64,000 nucleotides of DNA from Saccharomyces uvarum (taxonomy: Eukaryota > Ascomycota > Saccharomycetes > Saccharomycetales > Saccharomycetaceae): positions 558,001 to 622,000 of the forward strand of contig OX365941.1 of the NCBI GenBank assembly GCA_947243795.1, written 5' to 3'. Position 1 is the first letter of the stretch; the number at the start of each line of letters is the position of its first letter. The notes beneath the pieces are model-generated. The model was not told the origin of the DNA. It searched no databases and saw nothing but the letters and a program-made list of their open reading frames with translations. A program made the position numbers and the translations under genes. Below are positions 41,681 through 51,713 of this stretch, piece by piece.

Positions 41681-42905
41681 TCAGTGGCGGACAAGAGGGA
41701 AGAGCCACTTATGTAAAAGGCCTTTTGTTGTGCAAAAAGGAGGAGAGGGAAAAAGAGGAGAAGCAGGGGGGGGTGCTGGTACGGTTATCGTGACGTGCTT
41801 TCTCTTTGGATTGAACCAGAAGGCCTTATTGACCTCTGACTCGGAAGCCGTGCGACATTCACGAACAAGAAGTAGGCGGCAAGGATTAGGTGGGGCTGGG
41901 GCTGAGATCTGAGGAGCGCTAGCGAAACTGCGGGCAGAGAAGTCATTGGAAGGTGGGCGGGACTCTCTACAGATGTCGACCAGTGCTTTGTACCCCCTCT
42001 CGATCAGCGATGCGTCCGGACTTGCAACGAAAGACTGTTCGGCAGGATGTGTGAGGCCTTCATACACAAGGTTGTTGGAAGGAAAGGGCTGGTAAGGCTC
42101 GATCCTAACATCACACTCGATATCGCTGTCCAGCGTATCGAGTGTGATGTTCCCTCTCCGTTTGAGAGACTTCTTCTTTCCAACATTGAAGGAGAAATGG
42201 ATGTGGTCAAGAACCAGGTCTATTTCTCTTTGGGTGTTCTTCCAAGGACAAAAAATGGAGTACGGCTCTATCCTTTGGAACCCGACATAACTGTACTGAT
42301 AAGTATCAAAACAGCGCTCGGCCTCGTCCAAGAGCTGGTCGTAGGTTGGCATCATGTCGAAGTTGAATGGCCTTTTCCAAAACGGAACGGCTCCATTGGT
42401 GGGGTTGTAGTACAATCTGGGCTCAGAGTGTTCGTCTAGAAGCAAGTATTGAACGGCTATCATTTTTCGTTCAAACATGAACTCAGAAGAATCGTAGTCA
42501 ATGTTTTTCGTGCTTCTTAGGAATAGCGGACAGTATTTGCCCATGGTATTTTCAAACCAGTTTTGTGGCTTGTTGAGATACTTTTCTATGTATGAGGGAA
42601 CTGTAGTAGTGACTGTGGAGTTCGACGCAGTGAAGGCGACTGTGGGGCAACTACTGTGGTTCACGTCTTGATGGTGCGGCGGGGAAGAGGATGTGACTAG
42701 GCCTGATGGGCGGGCATCACCAGCTCGAGATGTCGTGCCAAGAAAGCGGCGATGACAACCTTGGGAACCTTCGTGGCGGCTGACAATGTTTACTGTGCTC
42801 AAGCAGGAAAGGTCAAATAGAATATTAGAGTCGTTTGCCATTTTTGACCTGGAGTCCTTGGCACGGTTGTATTTTAAACAAGAGGCTTCGGAGTCGAATG
42901 GGGCA

Positions 42906-42940
<35 letters not shown>

Positions 42941-43516
42941 GAAATATGATGGAGATGGAGAATGACGGGGGTCCCATGATGAGTAAACTGAAGAGGAAGT
43001 GCTAACCGAGGAGGCCAATGAAGGTACAGACTCATGGTTGGTCAATTCCGAGGCCGAGGCCGCTGTAGATGGGGCAGTCGCGTCACTGTCCTGCGTAGAG
43101 GAAGAGGCGTCGTTTCCATCCTGATCTACAGCAGATGGTGTTGGTGGCAGTATATCCATTATGGTGAGATCATTTTGATTAGCACAACCGGTTTTCCTGG
43201 TCTTTGTCTCAGGCGTGTTTGATCTGGCAAGTTCGTTTCCTTGCACTTGCTTTGTATTTACTTCAGTACAGGCCTCAGTGGGAAGAGTATTTACGTCACC
43301 CCTTCTGAAGACGCTCCAAAGCTGTGCGTTCTTTATGTCGGTAAACACACTGTTGGCAGACTCTTTGGGCTGTTCTTGTTTGGTTTCATTGACAGTTGGA
43401 GGGATCTTGGAGGGATTATCTTCGGGAACAGGCTTGGGAGACTGTGTATTGACCCACTGAAAGTCCAAGCCCACCTTATTGCAGAATGTCTTAAAGTCTT
43501 GGAACGACGTGGACAT
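41681..43516 (-). CDS. YNL018C: Conserved fungal protein of unknown function, YNL018C
   Basis: 611 residues, almost identical to the copy at 11867-13684: ten rather than four alanines in the tract at about 194-203, and Arg instead of His two residues from the C-terminus. The same disordered Ser/Thr/Pro-rich N-terminal part and folded aromatic central part are seen. No known domain is recognised. Its promoter, including the TATA box and GGGCC clusters, is inside the repeat, so both copies should be controlled alike. Confidence 0.85.
42107..42151. repeat. Hairpin inside YNL018C coding sequence
   Basis: Same 45-nt hairpin as at 13214-13258, conserved base for base: 16-bp outer stem, 5-bp inner stem, two-base loop, one bulge. 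Confidence 0.9.
42908..42937 (-). repeat. (GCT)10 alanine tract, long allele
   Basis: Ten triplets in the YNL018C copy compared with four in YNL034W. Pure triplet repeats change length quickly by slippage, so this marks independent evolution since the last conversion event, or a tract end that escaped conversion. Confidence 0.9.
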
Positions 43517-44179
43517 TTCGTGGGAAACTCGGGATGGGTGTAGAACGGTATTGGTGACCGGATTCTAAACTCAGCTAAAATTGAAGACCGTATCCGAAAG
43601 CTTATTTCTTGCTGAGAAAGTTTGAGCAACAAGGTGAGATAAAAACAAAAGTCAAAACAAGAGAAGGATCTCTGTGGCACTAGAGAGCGCGCATTTTCCT
43701 TATATACTCTGCTTCTTCCTTTTTTCTCTTTTGCACTCCCCCTGCATCTGTGTTTGTATACCACAAAAGGTTCTTACTAATAATCAAGTAGTGCTAAGGG
43801 TGACCCAAACCCACGGCTTATGACGACTGGTAAAGCGCTTGTTCATTGCCAATCACACTGCGCTTCGGAGCGTGGTTCCTACGGCTATTTCTCTGCCAGA
43901 AATGCATGCGACGCTAATTGTTTTTTGTGACGTCCGGAAAAGACCGATGGTGATATATGCTTTTGCAATTGGCGAGCAAAGGCCCTCGATGTGTTGGGCC
44001 TTGCGCCAGCAGGCCGCACTCTTCATTGGGCCCTTGCCCTCTTGTTTGTTTATTTTCAGTAACTTCTTCGAGCCATTACGCAACTTTTTATGTGGGCCCA
44101 GCTCAAGGTTGGCCGTTTTTTGAGGTGCTGTTCGGGGTAATGTAAAATGGGCTGTCAGGTAATTCAAACATAAATTTCT
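43517..44179. promoter_or_regulatory. YNL018C upstream region (mirror of the left arm)
   Basis: 663 bp, same content as 11204-11866 including GGGCC clusters and the TATA box. No gene supported. Confidence 0.5.
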
Positions 44180-44253
44180 GGTCTCTTGGCCCAGTTGGTT
44201 AAGGCACCGTGCTAATAACGCGGGGATCAGCGGTTCGATCCCGCTAGAGACCA
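44180..44253 (+). tRNA. tRNA-Ile (anticodon AAU)
   Basis: 74 nt, GGTCTCTTGGCCC to CTAGAGACCA, identical to the left copy. Terminator is TTTT-C-TTTTTT at 44255-44265; similarity to the left arm ends inside this T-tract. Confidence 0.95.
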
Positions 44254-44791
44254 CTTTTCTTTTTTGGTTCTTACCCTCCTAGTGGCCGTTTTAAGAGATG
44301 ATGAATAAAAGCGCCAGTTAGCATATCATTTACGTGATGCAATTGTTAGCGAAGCAAACAATTTCAACCCAACTTGTCAAGACCATACCTATTCAGGTAA
44401 CCTAGCAATTGCTACACTAAATCCTATTTTACTCGTTCTTCTCCCCCCTCGCTTTGTAATCTCGGCAGATACTTTTTCACGTATTTTCACATAGCTTTTT
44501 TTTCCTGCTGGTTTTTTTCCTGCTTTCGCTTCCTTTTTTGTCATAGTTTTTCAGTGTTTTTTTTTTTCATAGTCGCTACGTTGGCCGTTTTCCTTGTCCT
44601 TTACTTTCCTCTCGTAATAATCATTCAACTACGCTAAAATATGCCTTTCCTTTCTTTATTCTGTAGTATATTTTTATGTTATATACTGTTTTTGTTTCGT
44701 GTTTAAAGTTACAGTTTTATTTTCCTCTTAATCATCTCAACAGTTGGCCAATAATAAGAAGATCGCCATATTAACTCATTGTTCGATTCCA
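44254..44791. promoter_or_regulatory. PUB1 upstream region
   Basis: 538 bp, strongly T-rich from about 44490 to 44580, typical of highly expressed yeast genes. The PUB1 frame is open 16 codons upstream of the ATG at 44792, but begins at a TTG; no upstream ATG in frame. Confidence 0.5.
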
Positions 44792-46192
44792 ATGTCTGAA
44801 AATAACGAAGAACAACAACATCAACAACAACAGGAGCCGGTTGCTGTTGAAACCCCTTTAGTAACTGAAGTTCCAACTTCAGCAGACCCATCCGCTGAGC
44901 AAAACGTCTCAACTGAAGGAAACTCTGAACAAGCTGAAGATGAACAGGGTGAAAATGATCCTTCTGTGGTTCCTGCTAATGCTATCACTGGTGGTAGAGA
45001 AACTTCTGACAGAGTCTTGTATGTCGGTAACTTAGACAAAGCTATTACCGAAGACATTTTAAAGCAATATTTCCAAGTCGGTGGCCCAATTGCCAATATT
45101 AAAATTATGATTGATAAGAATAATAAGAATGTCAATTACGCCTTTGTTGAATACCACCAATCTCATGATGCTAATATTGCCTTGCAAACATTAAATGGCA
45201 AACAAATTGAAAACAATGTTGTCAAGATCAACTGGGCTTTCCAATCTCAGCAAAGCTCCTCCGATGATACATTTAACTTATTCGTTGGTGACTTAAACGT
45301 TAATGTCGATGATGAAACTTTAAGAAATGCCTTCAAAGATTTCCCATCTTATTTGAGTGGCCATGTTATGTGGGATATGCAAACTGGTAGTTCAAGAGGT
45401 TACGGTTTTGTTTCCTTCACTTCTCAAGATGATGCTCAAACTGCCATGGACAGTATGCAAGGTCAAGATTTGAACGGTAGACCACTAAGAATCAACTGGG
45501 CTGCTAAGCGTGATAACAACAACAACAGCAACAACAATAACAACAATAACAATACTAATAACTACCCACAACGTCGCAACTACGGCAATAACAACCGTGG
45601 TGGCTTCCGTCAATATAACAACAACAACAACAACAATAACAACATGAACATGGGGATGAACATGGGGATGAACATGAATATGAACAGCAACAGAGGTATG
45701 CCACCAACTTCAATGGGCATGCCAATGGGCGCTATGCCATTGCCATCTCAAGGCCAACCTCAACAATCCCAGACCATTGGTTTACCACCTCAAGTAAATC
45801 CACAAGCGGTCGACCATATCATCAGAAGTGCTCCACCAAGAGTTACCACTGCTTATATCGGTAATATTCCACACTTTGCCACTGAGGCTGATTTAATTCC
45901 ATTGTTCCAAAACTTCGGTTTCATTCTAGATTTCAAGCACTATCCAGAAAAGGGTTGTTGTTTCATAAAATATGACACCCACGAACAAGCTGCTGTTTGT
46001 ATTGTTGCCTTGGCCAACTTCCCATTCCAAGGTAGAAACTTGAGAACTGGTTGGGGTAAGGAAAGATCAAACTTCATGCCACAACAACAACAGCAACAGG
46101 GTGGTCAACCACTGATAATGAATGACCAACAACAACCAGTTATGCCTGACCAACAACAGCAACAACAGCATCAGCAACAGCAACAACAATAA
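44792..46192 (+). CDS. PUB1: Poly(U)/poly(A)-binding protein with three RRMs
   Basis: 466 residues from the ATG at 44792 (MSENNEEQQ), matching the S. cerevisiae start (453 residues there). Three RNA recognition motifs: from about 76 (LYVGNL), 163 (LFVGDL) and 354 (AYIGNI). Between RRM2 and RRM3 are Asn- and Met-Gly-Asn-rich tracts; the C-terminus is a Gln-rich prion-like domain with more Q/N repeats than in S. cerevisiae, explaining the extra length. Known role: binds U-rich and AU-rich mRNA, stabilises transcripts, joins stress granules with TIA-1-like behaviour. The first gene beyond the right repeat arm. Confidence 0.97.
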   Translation: MSENNEEQQHQQQQEPVAVETPLVTEVPTSADPSAEQNVSTEGNSEQAEDEQGENDPSVVPANAITGGRETSDRVLYVGNLDKAITEDILKQYFQVGGPIANIKIMIDKNNKNVNYAFVEYHQSHDANIALQTLNGKQIENNVVKINWAFQSQQSSSDDTFNLFVGDLNVNVDDETLRNAFKDFPSYLSGHVMWDMQTGSSRGYGFVSFTSQDDAQTAMDSMQGQDLNGRPLRINWAAKRDNNNNSNNNNNNNNTNNYPQRRNYGNNNRGGFRQYNNNNNNNNNMNMGMNMGMNMNMNSNRGMPPTSMGMPMGAMPLPSQGQPQQSQTIGLPPQVNPQAVDHIIRSAPPRVTTAYIGNIPHFATEADLIPLFQNFGFILDFKHYPEKGCCFIKYDTHEQAAVCIVALANFPFQGRNLRTGWGKERSNFMPQQQQQQGGQPLIMNDQQQPVMPDQQQQQQHQQQQQQ

Positions 46193-46912
46193 ATACAAAA
46201 AGAAAAGTGGAATTGAAAAAAGAGAAAGAATAGAAAAGAAGCGATTTACAAATCTCAAGATAAACTAGAAAAAATAAGAAGAGTTCATTAATTATATTAT
46301 ATCATTTTTCTAGATGAAAAAAAAAAATTACAACAAAAAGAGGAAGGAAAGAAGACGAAACCCAATTTAATATTGCTCAAAAATAAAAGAGCCTATAAAC
46401 TTTTTTTTTTAGTTTCCTTTTTTTTAGTTTTCCTTTCGCTACTGTTTAATTTTAATATTATTATTTTCTTTTACATGTGAATGTCATTGCTGATGGTGCG
46501 ATAAAATAAAAACCTATTCTTTTAAAACTTTCTTTTCTTTGTTATTTTTGTTTCCCTTCTTTTTTTTTTTTTCCCTTTTCTATTCTTACTATTTTTTCAA
46601 GTATCTGTCTGTCTGTTTGTCTGTCTTACTGTGTTTTAAGTCCATACATAATTTTTGTCTTTTTATTTTTACAATTTTGTTAAGTATATAAAAATGCTAT
46701 CTAGCGTTATGAAGATATGCCACGTCTTGATTCGGAGCACATGAAGGCACTTCCAGCAGCCTATTGCATTGCATCGCTAATGCGTTCCTTCGAAGGCGCT
46801 ATACGATTCTCATTAAGGACGGGCACAACCTCTAAGCCAGGAGGGGGGGAGGGTGGCAAAAAAGGGCAACTTCAGGAACCCGGCCGGTCCTCTAGGGCCT
46901 TTGCGCCTATAT

Positions 46913-46928
46913 GGGGGGGGAGGGGGGG
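46913..46928 (+). other. Potential G-quadruplex motif
   Basis: G8-A-G7 on the plus strand, enough for four runs of three G with short loops. Such tracts are rare in AT-rich yeast DNA. Confidence 0.6.
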
Positions 46929-47309
46929 CTATGGTAGAGCGCCTTAGAGCTCGACGCGAAAAAGCAAAAGACAGCCGGGGTAGACGCCAGGGCTTGCTCG
47001 GAGCGTAGTCATTTCAGATATTTGCGGCTGAAACTGGACAGTGCTTGCTTTCCCTCACTCCATTTTTATCTTATTTTCTATAGAAGAGGACTCGGAAGGA
47101 TTTCCCAAGCGTCTTGAGGCATGCACGAAGACTAGACCTATTGTGGCGGTGGCATCTCTTCCAGAACGATCCAGATTACATCCGCGCTCGGAGCAACGAG
47201 AGCCCGAGGCGCACCCTGGGCCTCCGGCTCTCGGGCTTTATCTGGTACAGTCCAAAGTGGAGCGGAAAAAAAGGGGTCAATCTGAGTCCATCGGGATCTG
47301 CCCAGATTG

Positions 47310-47333
47310 ATATATATATATATATATATATAT
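47310..47333. repeat. (TA)n microsatellite upstream of PBI2
   Basis: About eleven TA units, 122-145 bp before the PBI2 ATG, a usual distance for a yeast TATA element. Confidence 0.85.
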
Positions 47334-47454
47334 GGCAGATATAAAAAACCGGCTTGCTCGCCTCAATGAGATATCTGATAGATAAACTTCTGTATAATTC
47401 AGTTTCGAGAAATCTTCAGTTCTTCTCAGTTACGCAGGCTAAAAAATATCGAAA

Positions 47455-47682
47455 ATGACAAATAATTTTATCGTTACTCTAAAGAAGAATACTCCAGACG
47501 TGGAAACTAAAAAGTTCGTGGATTCCGTTCATCGTGCAGGCGGTTCTATTTTACACGAGTTCGATATTATCAAAGGGTACACCATCAAGCTTCCAGATGC
47601 TCTCCACTTGAACAAGTTGAAGGAAAAGCATAACGATGTCATCGAGAATGTCGAAGAAGACAAGGAAGTCCATACCAATTGA
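47455..47682 (+). CDS. PBI2: Proteinase B inhibitor 2 / LMA1 subunit
   Basis: 75 residues, the same as S. cerevisiae Pbi2. The protein is an I9-type inhibitor resembling a subtilisin propeptide: beta strand NNFIVTLKKNT, helix around VETKKFVDSVHRAGG, then IKGYTIKLPD and a C-terminal acidic helix ending EVHTN. Known role: cytosolic inhibitor of vacuolar proteinase B and, with thioredoxin, part of the LMA1 complex that promotes vacuole fusion. ATG context AAAATG is good. Proteolytic action is inhibited through the C-terminal residues that enter the protease site. Confidence 0.97.
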   Translation: MTNNFIVTLKKNTPDVETKKFVDSVHRAGGSILHEFDIIKGYTIKLPDALHLNKLKEKHNDVIENVEEDKEVHTN

Positions 47683-48328
47683 TATCAGAAGTAGACATGA
47701 ACTTCCCTCCCGCAGAGCGGTTGTCCCTTTTTCTCCATTTGTAATTTCTTTTTAACTCAATAATAAAATTCATTCAAAAAAACAAAGCAGAACGTTTTTA
47801 TATATGTTGCGTATATACTAAATTTTTAATCATGTTTTATTCCTAGGTTCCGTGATAAATCGTTGTGGGGCGTTTCTTTGTCGCCTATTGTTGTCTCACT
47901 GGATCACTGGACATACTGAGCTAGAGACAGCGGAGCGTGCGTGTCTTGGTCTTGGCATTTTCCTTCTTTTCTTTCTTCACCGCTAGGCCCACTTACTAGG
48001 TTGGATTTTTTTTCTATTTTCAGGACCGCGGCCCGTGCATTGCGCGGCTGGAATACCCTTTTAGGGGAGCGATGTGCTCGCAAAAAGAATATTGTTGATT
48101 TTAACTAGTAACGGTATACACTTTTGATGATTTGGGTTTATTCTCCACTGGTTTTCTTTCTTATTTCCTTTCCACACTAATTTGGGGTTTCTCTTTTTAA
48201 TATATAAATAAGGACGCTTGTTTCTTCTTCCAACTCAGAATTCTTCCCGTTTCAATCTTGCCCCAGTTATTTTTTTTTCGCTTAGTATTCTAGTATAAAG
48301 AATAGGGTGATACAAGTGAATCTTAAAA
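47683..48328. promoter_or_regulatory. HEF3 upstream region
   Basis: 646 bp with the PBI2 3' end and the HEF3 promoter. A TATA box (TATATAAATA) lies at 48201-48210, about 120 bp before the ATG, and a GC-rich patch (CCGCGGCCCGTGCATTGCGCGG) at about 48026-48047. S. cerevisiae HEF3 is known to respond to zinc limitation; I could not identify a clear Zap1 site by eye. Confidence 0.5.
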
Positions 48329-51300
48329 ATGACTGATTCGCAACAATCTATAACTGTACTAGAAGAACTTTTCCGAAAGTTGGAAGTTGCAACGCCTGAA
48401 ACTAGAGATAGCGTTTCCTCCGAACTTTCCTCGTTTTTGAACGGGAATATTATCGAGCATGACGTTCCAGAGGTTTTCTTTTGTGAATTTCAAAAGGCAA
48501 TCCAGAATAAACAGAAGGCACTAAACACTCTGGGGGCCATTGCTTACATAGCCAACGAAACTAACTTGTCTCCCTCTGTTGAGCCATATATCGTGGCCAC
48601 GGTTCCTTCCGTATGCACTAAAGCAGGCAGTAAAGATAATGATATTGAACTTGTGGCAACGAAGGCACTGAAGGCCATTGCTAGCGCTGTCAATCCAGTC
48701 GCCTTGAAGGCATTCTTGCCTCATTTGATTCATGCTCTGGGAACTACCAACAAGTGGAAAGAAAAAGTTGCTATACTTGAAGTAATTTCGACGTTGGTGG
48801 ATGCCGCCAAAGAGCAGGTTGCCCTAAGAATGCCAGAGCTAATCCCGGTTCTTTCTGAATCTATGTGGGATACCAAGAAAGAGGTCAAAGACGCCGCTAC
48901 GGCAACCATCACAAAGGCTACTGAGACTGTCGATAATAAAGATATCGAAAGATTCATTCCTAAACTGATTGAATGTATTGCAAATCCAAATGATGTTCCC
49001 GAGACTGTTCATCTTTTGGGTGCAACAACTTTTGTTGCGGAAGTCACTCCCGCAACGTTGTCTATCATGGTTCCCTTATTAGGTAGAGGTTTGGCTGAGA
49101 GAGAAACTTCCATAAAACGTAAAGCCGCTGTGATTATTGATAATATGTGCAAATTGGTTGAGGATCCTCAAGTCGTTGCCCCATTCCTGGGTAAACTGTT
49201 ACCAGGGCTAAAGAACAATTTTGCTACCATTGCCGATCCTGAAGCACGTGAAGTTACACTAAAAGCTTTGAAAACTCTGAGGCGTGTCGGTAATGTTAGT
49301 GACGATGATGTGTTACCAGAAATATCGCATGCTGGTGATGTGACCACAACACTAGGCGTGATTATGAAATTGCTGAAGCCTGAAAAAGTTGCGCCCAGAT
49401 TCAAGATCGTCGTTGAATATATAGCCGCCATCGCTGCAAATTTGATCGATGAGAGAATTATTGACCAACAAACTTGGTTCACTCATGTCACACCTTATAT
49501 GACTATATTTCTACATGAAAATACAGCAAAAGAGATATTGGATGATTTCAGGAAAAGGGCCGTGGATAATATTCCTGTCGGACCAAATTTCCAAGATGAA
49601 GAAGATGAAGGCGAAGATTTATGTAACTGTGAGTTTTCTTTGGCATATGGTGCCAAGATCTTGCTAAACAAAACTCAACTGAGGTTGAAAAGGGGCAGAA
49701 GGTATGGTCTATGTGGGCCTAATGGTGCTGGAAAATCCACTCTAATGCGTTCTGTTGCCAATGGTCAAGTTGACGGTTTCCCCACTCAAGATGAATGTCG
49801 CACCGTTTATGTGGAACACGACATCGATAATACGCATTCTGAAGTTTCTGTTCTAGATTTTGTTTATGCTGGTAAAGTAGGTTCCAAGGACGTTATTACT
49901 GCCAAATTAAAAGAGTTCGGCTTCAGTAATGACATGATAAATATGCCAATTGCTTCTCTATCTGGAGGTTGGAAAATGAAATTAGCTTTGGCAAGGGCGG
50001 TGCTGAAAAATGCGGATATTTTGCTATTAGACGAACCAACTAATCATCTGGACACTGTCAATGTACAATGGTTGGTAAGTTACTTGAATACTTGTGGCAT
50101 TACATCAGTAATTGTTTCTCATGATTCTGGGTTCCTAGATAAAGTTTGTCAATACATCATTCATTATGAAGGTCTCAAATTAAGAAAGTACAAAGGTAAT
50201 TTGTCAGAGTTTGTTCAAAAATGTCCCACAGCACAGTCGTATTATGAATTGAGTGCCTCTGACTTGGAATTTCAATTTCCAACCCCTGGTTATTTAGAAG
50301 GTGTCAAGACAAAGCAAAAGGCTATTGTCAAAGTGACCAATATGACCTTTCAGTACCCCGGGACAACTAAACCGCAGGTTACTGATGTCACTTTCCAATG
50401 CTCTTTATCTTCAAGAATTGCAGTTATTGGGCCCAATGGGGCTGGTAAGTCCACTTTAATTAACGTCCTCACTGGTGAACTTCTACCAACAAGTGGTGAA
50501 GTATATACTCACGAAAATTGTCGTATCGCCTACATCAAACAACATGCGTTTGCTCATATTGAATCACACTTGGACAAAACTCCATCCGAATATATCCAGT
50601 GGAGGTTCCAAACTGGTGAAGATAGAGAAACCATGGATAGAGCTAATAGGCAAATAAATGAAAATGATGCAGAAGCCATGAATAAAATCTTCAAAATCGA
50701 AGGAACTCCAAGAAGGATTGCAGGAGTTCACTCAAGAAGAAAATTTAAGAACACATACGAATACGAGTGCTCGTTCTTCTTAGGTGAAAATATTGGCATG
50801 AAGTCCGAGAGATGGGTGCCGATGATGTCTGTTGATAACGCTTGGCTACCAAGAGGCGACTTAATTGAATCACACACTAAACTCGTTGCAGAAGTTGATA
50901 TGAGGGAAGCACTTGCATCGGGTCAATTTAGAGCCTTAACTAGAAAGGAGATTGAGTCTCATTGTGCCATGTTAGGTTTGGATGCCGAATTAGTCTCACA
51001 TTCAAGAATCAGAGGTTTATCAGGTGGACAAAAGGTTAAGCTGGTTCTTGCTGCCTGCACCTGGCAAAGGCCACATTTGATTGTTTTGGATGAACCAACC
51101 AATTATCTGGATAGGGATTCTTTGGGTGCTCTTTCAAAAGCTTTGAAAGCTTTTGAAGGCGGTGTCATTATTATCACGCATTCGGCAGAATTTACCAAAA
51201 ATCTAACTGATGAAGTTTGGGCAGTTAAGGACGGTAAGATGACGCCATCTGGCCATAATTGGGCGGCAGGACAAGGTGTCGGCCCAAGAATTGAGAAGAA

Positions 51301-51463
51301 AGAGGATGAAGGTGATAAATTCGATGCAATGGGCAATAAAATTAGTAGTGGAAAGAAAAAAAGTAAGCTTTCTTCAGCAGAATTAAGAAAGAAAAAGAAA
51401 GAAAGAATGAAGAAGAAGAAAGAAATGGGTGACGAATACGTTTCATCGGATGAAGATGTTTAG
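48329..51463 (+). CDS. HEF3: Translation elongation factor eEF3 paralogue
   Basis: 1044 residues, the same as S. cerevisiae Hef3/Yef3. Seen: N-terminal HEAT repeats (about 5-320), a four-helix region, then two ABC ATPase domains with Walker A GPNGAGKS at 463-470 and 701-708, signature [14 protein letters not shown] in the first and [13 protein letters not shown] in the second, and a chromodomain-like insert in ABC2 (about 760-865). The C-terminus is lysine-rich. Known role: fungal-specific ATPase that helps release deacylated tRNA from the ribosomal E site. I assign HEF3 rather than YEF3 from its place between PBI2 and SPO1. Confidence 0.96.
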   Translation: MTDSQQSITVLEELFRKLEVATPETRDSVSSELSSFLNGNIIEHDVPEVFFCEFQKAIQNKQKALNTLGAIAYIANETNLSPSVEPYIVATVPSVCTKAGSKDNDIELVATKALKAIASAVNPVALKAFLPHLIHALGTTNKWKEKVAILEVISTLVDAAKEQVALRMPELIPVLSESMWDTKKEVKDAATATITKATETVDNKDIERFIPKLIECIANPNDVPETVHLLGATTFVAEVTPATLSIMVPLLGRGLAERETSIKRKAAVIIDNMCKLVEDPQVVAPFLGKLLPGLKNNFATIADPEAREVTLKALKTLRRVGNVSDDDVLPEISHAGDVTTTLGVIMKLLKPEKVAPRFKIVVEYIAAIAANLIDERIIDQQTWFTHVTPYMTIFLHENTAKEILDDFRKRAVDNIPVGPNFQDEEDEGEDLCNCEFSLAYGAKILLNKTQLRLKRGRRYGLCGPNGAGKSTLMRSVANGQVDGFPTQDECRTVYVEHDIDNTHSEVSVLDFVYAGKVGSKDVITAKLKEFGFSNDMINMPIASLSGGWKMKLALARAVLKNADILLLDEPTNHLDTVNVQWLVSYLNTCGITSVIVSHDSGFLDKVCQYIIHYEGLKLRKYKGNLSEFVQKCPTAQSYYELSASDLEFQFPTPGYLEGVKTKQKAIVKVTNMTFQYPGTTKPQVTDVTFQCSLSSRIAVIGPNGAGKSTLINVLTGELLPTSGEVYTHENCRIAYIKQHAFAHIESHLDKTPSEYIQWRFQTGEDRETMDRANRQINENDAEAMNKIFKIEGTPRRIAGVHSRRKFKNTYEYECSFFLGENIGMKSERWVPMMSVDNAWLPRGDLIESHTKLVAEVDMREALASGQFRALTRKEIESHCAMLGLDAELVSHSRIRGLSGGQKVKLVLAACTWQRPHLIVLDEPTNYLDRDSLGALSKALKAFEGGVIIITHSAEFTKNLTDEVWAVKDGKMTPSGHNWAAGQGVGPRIEKKEDEGDKFDAMGNKISSGKKKSKLSSAELRKKKKERMKKKKEMGDEYVSSDEDV

Positions 51464-51611
51464 TTTAGCTTGATTTTCATTTTTCGTGTACGTATATGTT
51501 TTGGGTATAGTATATATAACCTTTTCATCTCTCAAAGTTTTTCCAAGATTATTTTTTAAATTGTTTACCTTTTATTGTTTTTAAGGAACATTCAGGAAAA
51601 GGAGATATACC

Positions 51612-51621
51612 TCGGCGGCTA
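51612..51621 (-). promoter_or_regulatory. URS1 element of SPO1
   Basis: TCGGCGGCTA is the exact complement of the Ume6 site TAGCCGCCGA. It is 93 bp before the SPO1 ATG. URS1 represses meiotic genes during growth and, with Ime1, activates them early in meiosis. Confidence 0.9.
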
Positions 51622-51627
51622 TAAATA
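51620..51627 (+). promoter_or_regulatory. TATA box of SPO1
   Basis: TATAAATA directly abuts (overlaps by two bases) the URS1 element, 87 bp upstream of the ATG. Confidence 0.7.
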
Positions 51628-51713
51628 TTAAAAAACATTTAAACACCAGTTGCGTAAAATAAGAGTTGGGAAAAGAGCTTAAAGAGGAACGTGAATCTGA
51701 TATCTAGAAACAA

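Larger units (their letters stand above)
39874..44258 (-). repeat. Right arm of the 4.37-kb inverted repeat (YNL019C, YNL018C, tRNA-Ile)
   Basis: Reverse complement of 11125-15491. It starts at TGACGC (39874) and ends four T into the tract after tRNA-Ile. It is 18 bp longer because of six extra alanine codons. The arms are 24.4 kb apart and in inverted orientation. Confidence 0.95.
46193..47454. promoter_or_regulatory. PUB1 - PBI2 interval: G-tracts and AT repeat
   Basis: 1.26 kb. The first 500 bp are T-rich 3' flank. From about 46717 to 47270 the DNA is unusually GC-rich, with G7-A-G3 at 46843-46853 and G8-A-G7 at 46913-46928. These include AGGGG stress-element cores, fitting stress control of PBI2. 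An imperfect stem (AGCCCGAG ... CTCGGGCT) lies near 47200-47240. A (TA) tract at 47310-47333 acts as a likely TATA region. The ORFs of 76-89 codons here follow from the GC content and are not recognised. Confidence 0.55.

Noticed and set aside
44744-44791. In-frame extension of PUB1 by 16 codons from a TTG
   Set aside because: No ATG, poor coding character, and the ATG at 44792 matches the known Pub1 start. The same reasoning removed GTG-started extensions of SAM50, KTR5 and EFM6, and the 19-codon extension of histone H3.
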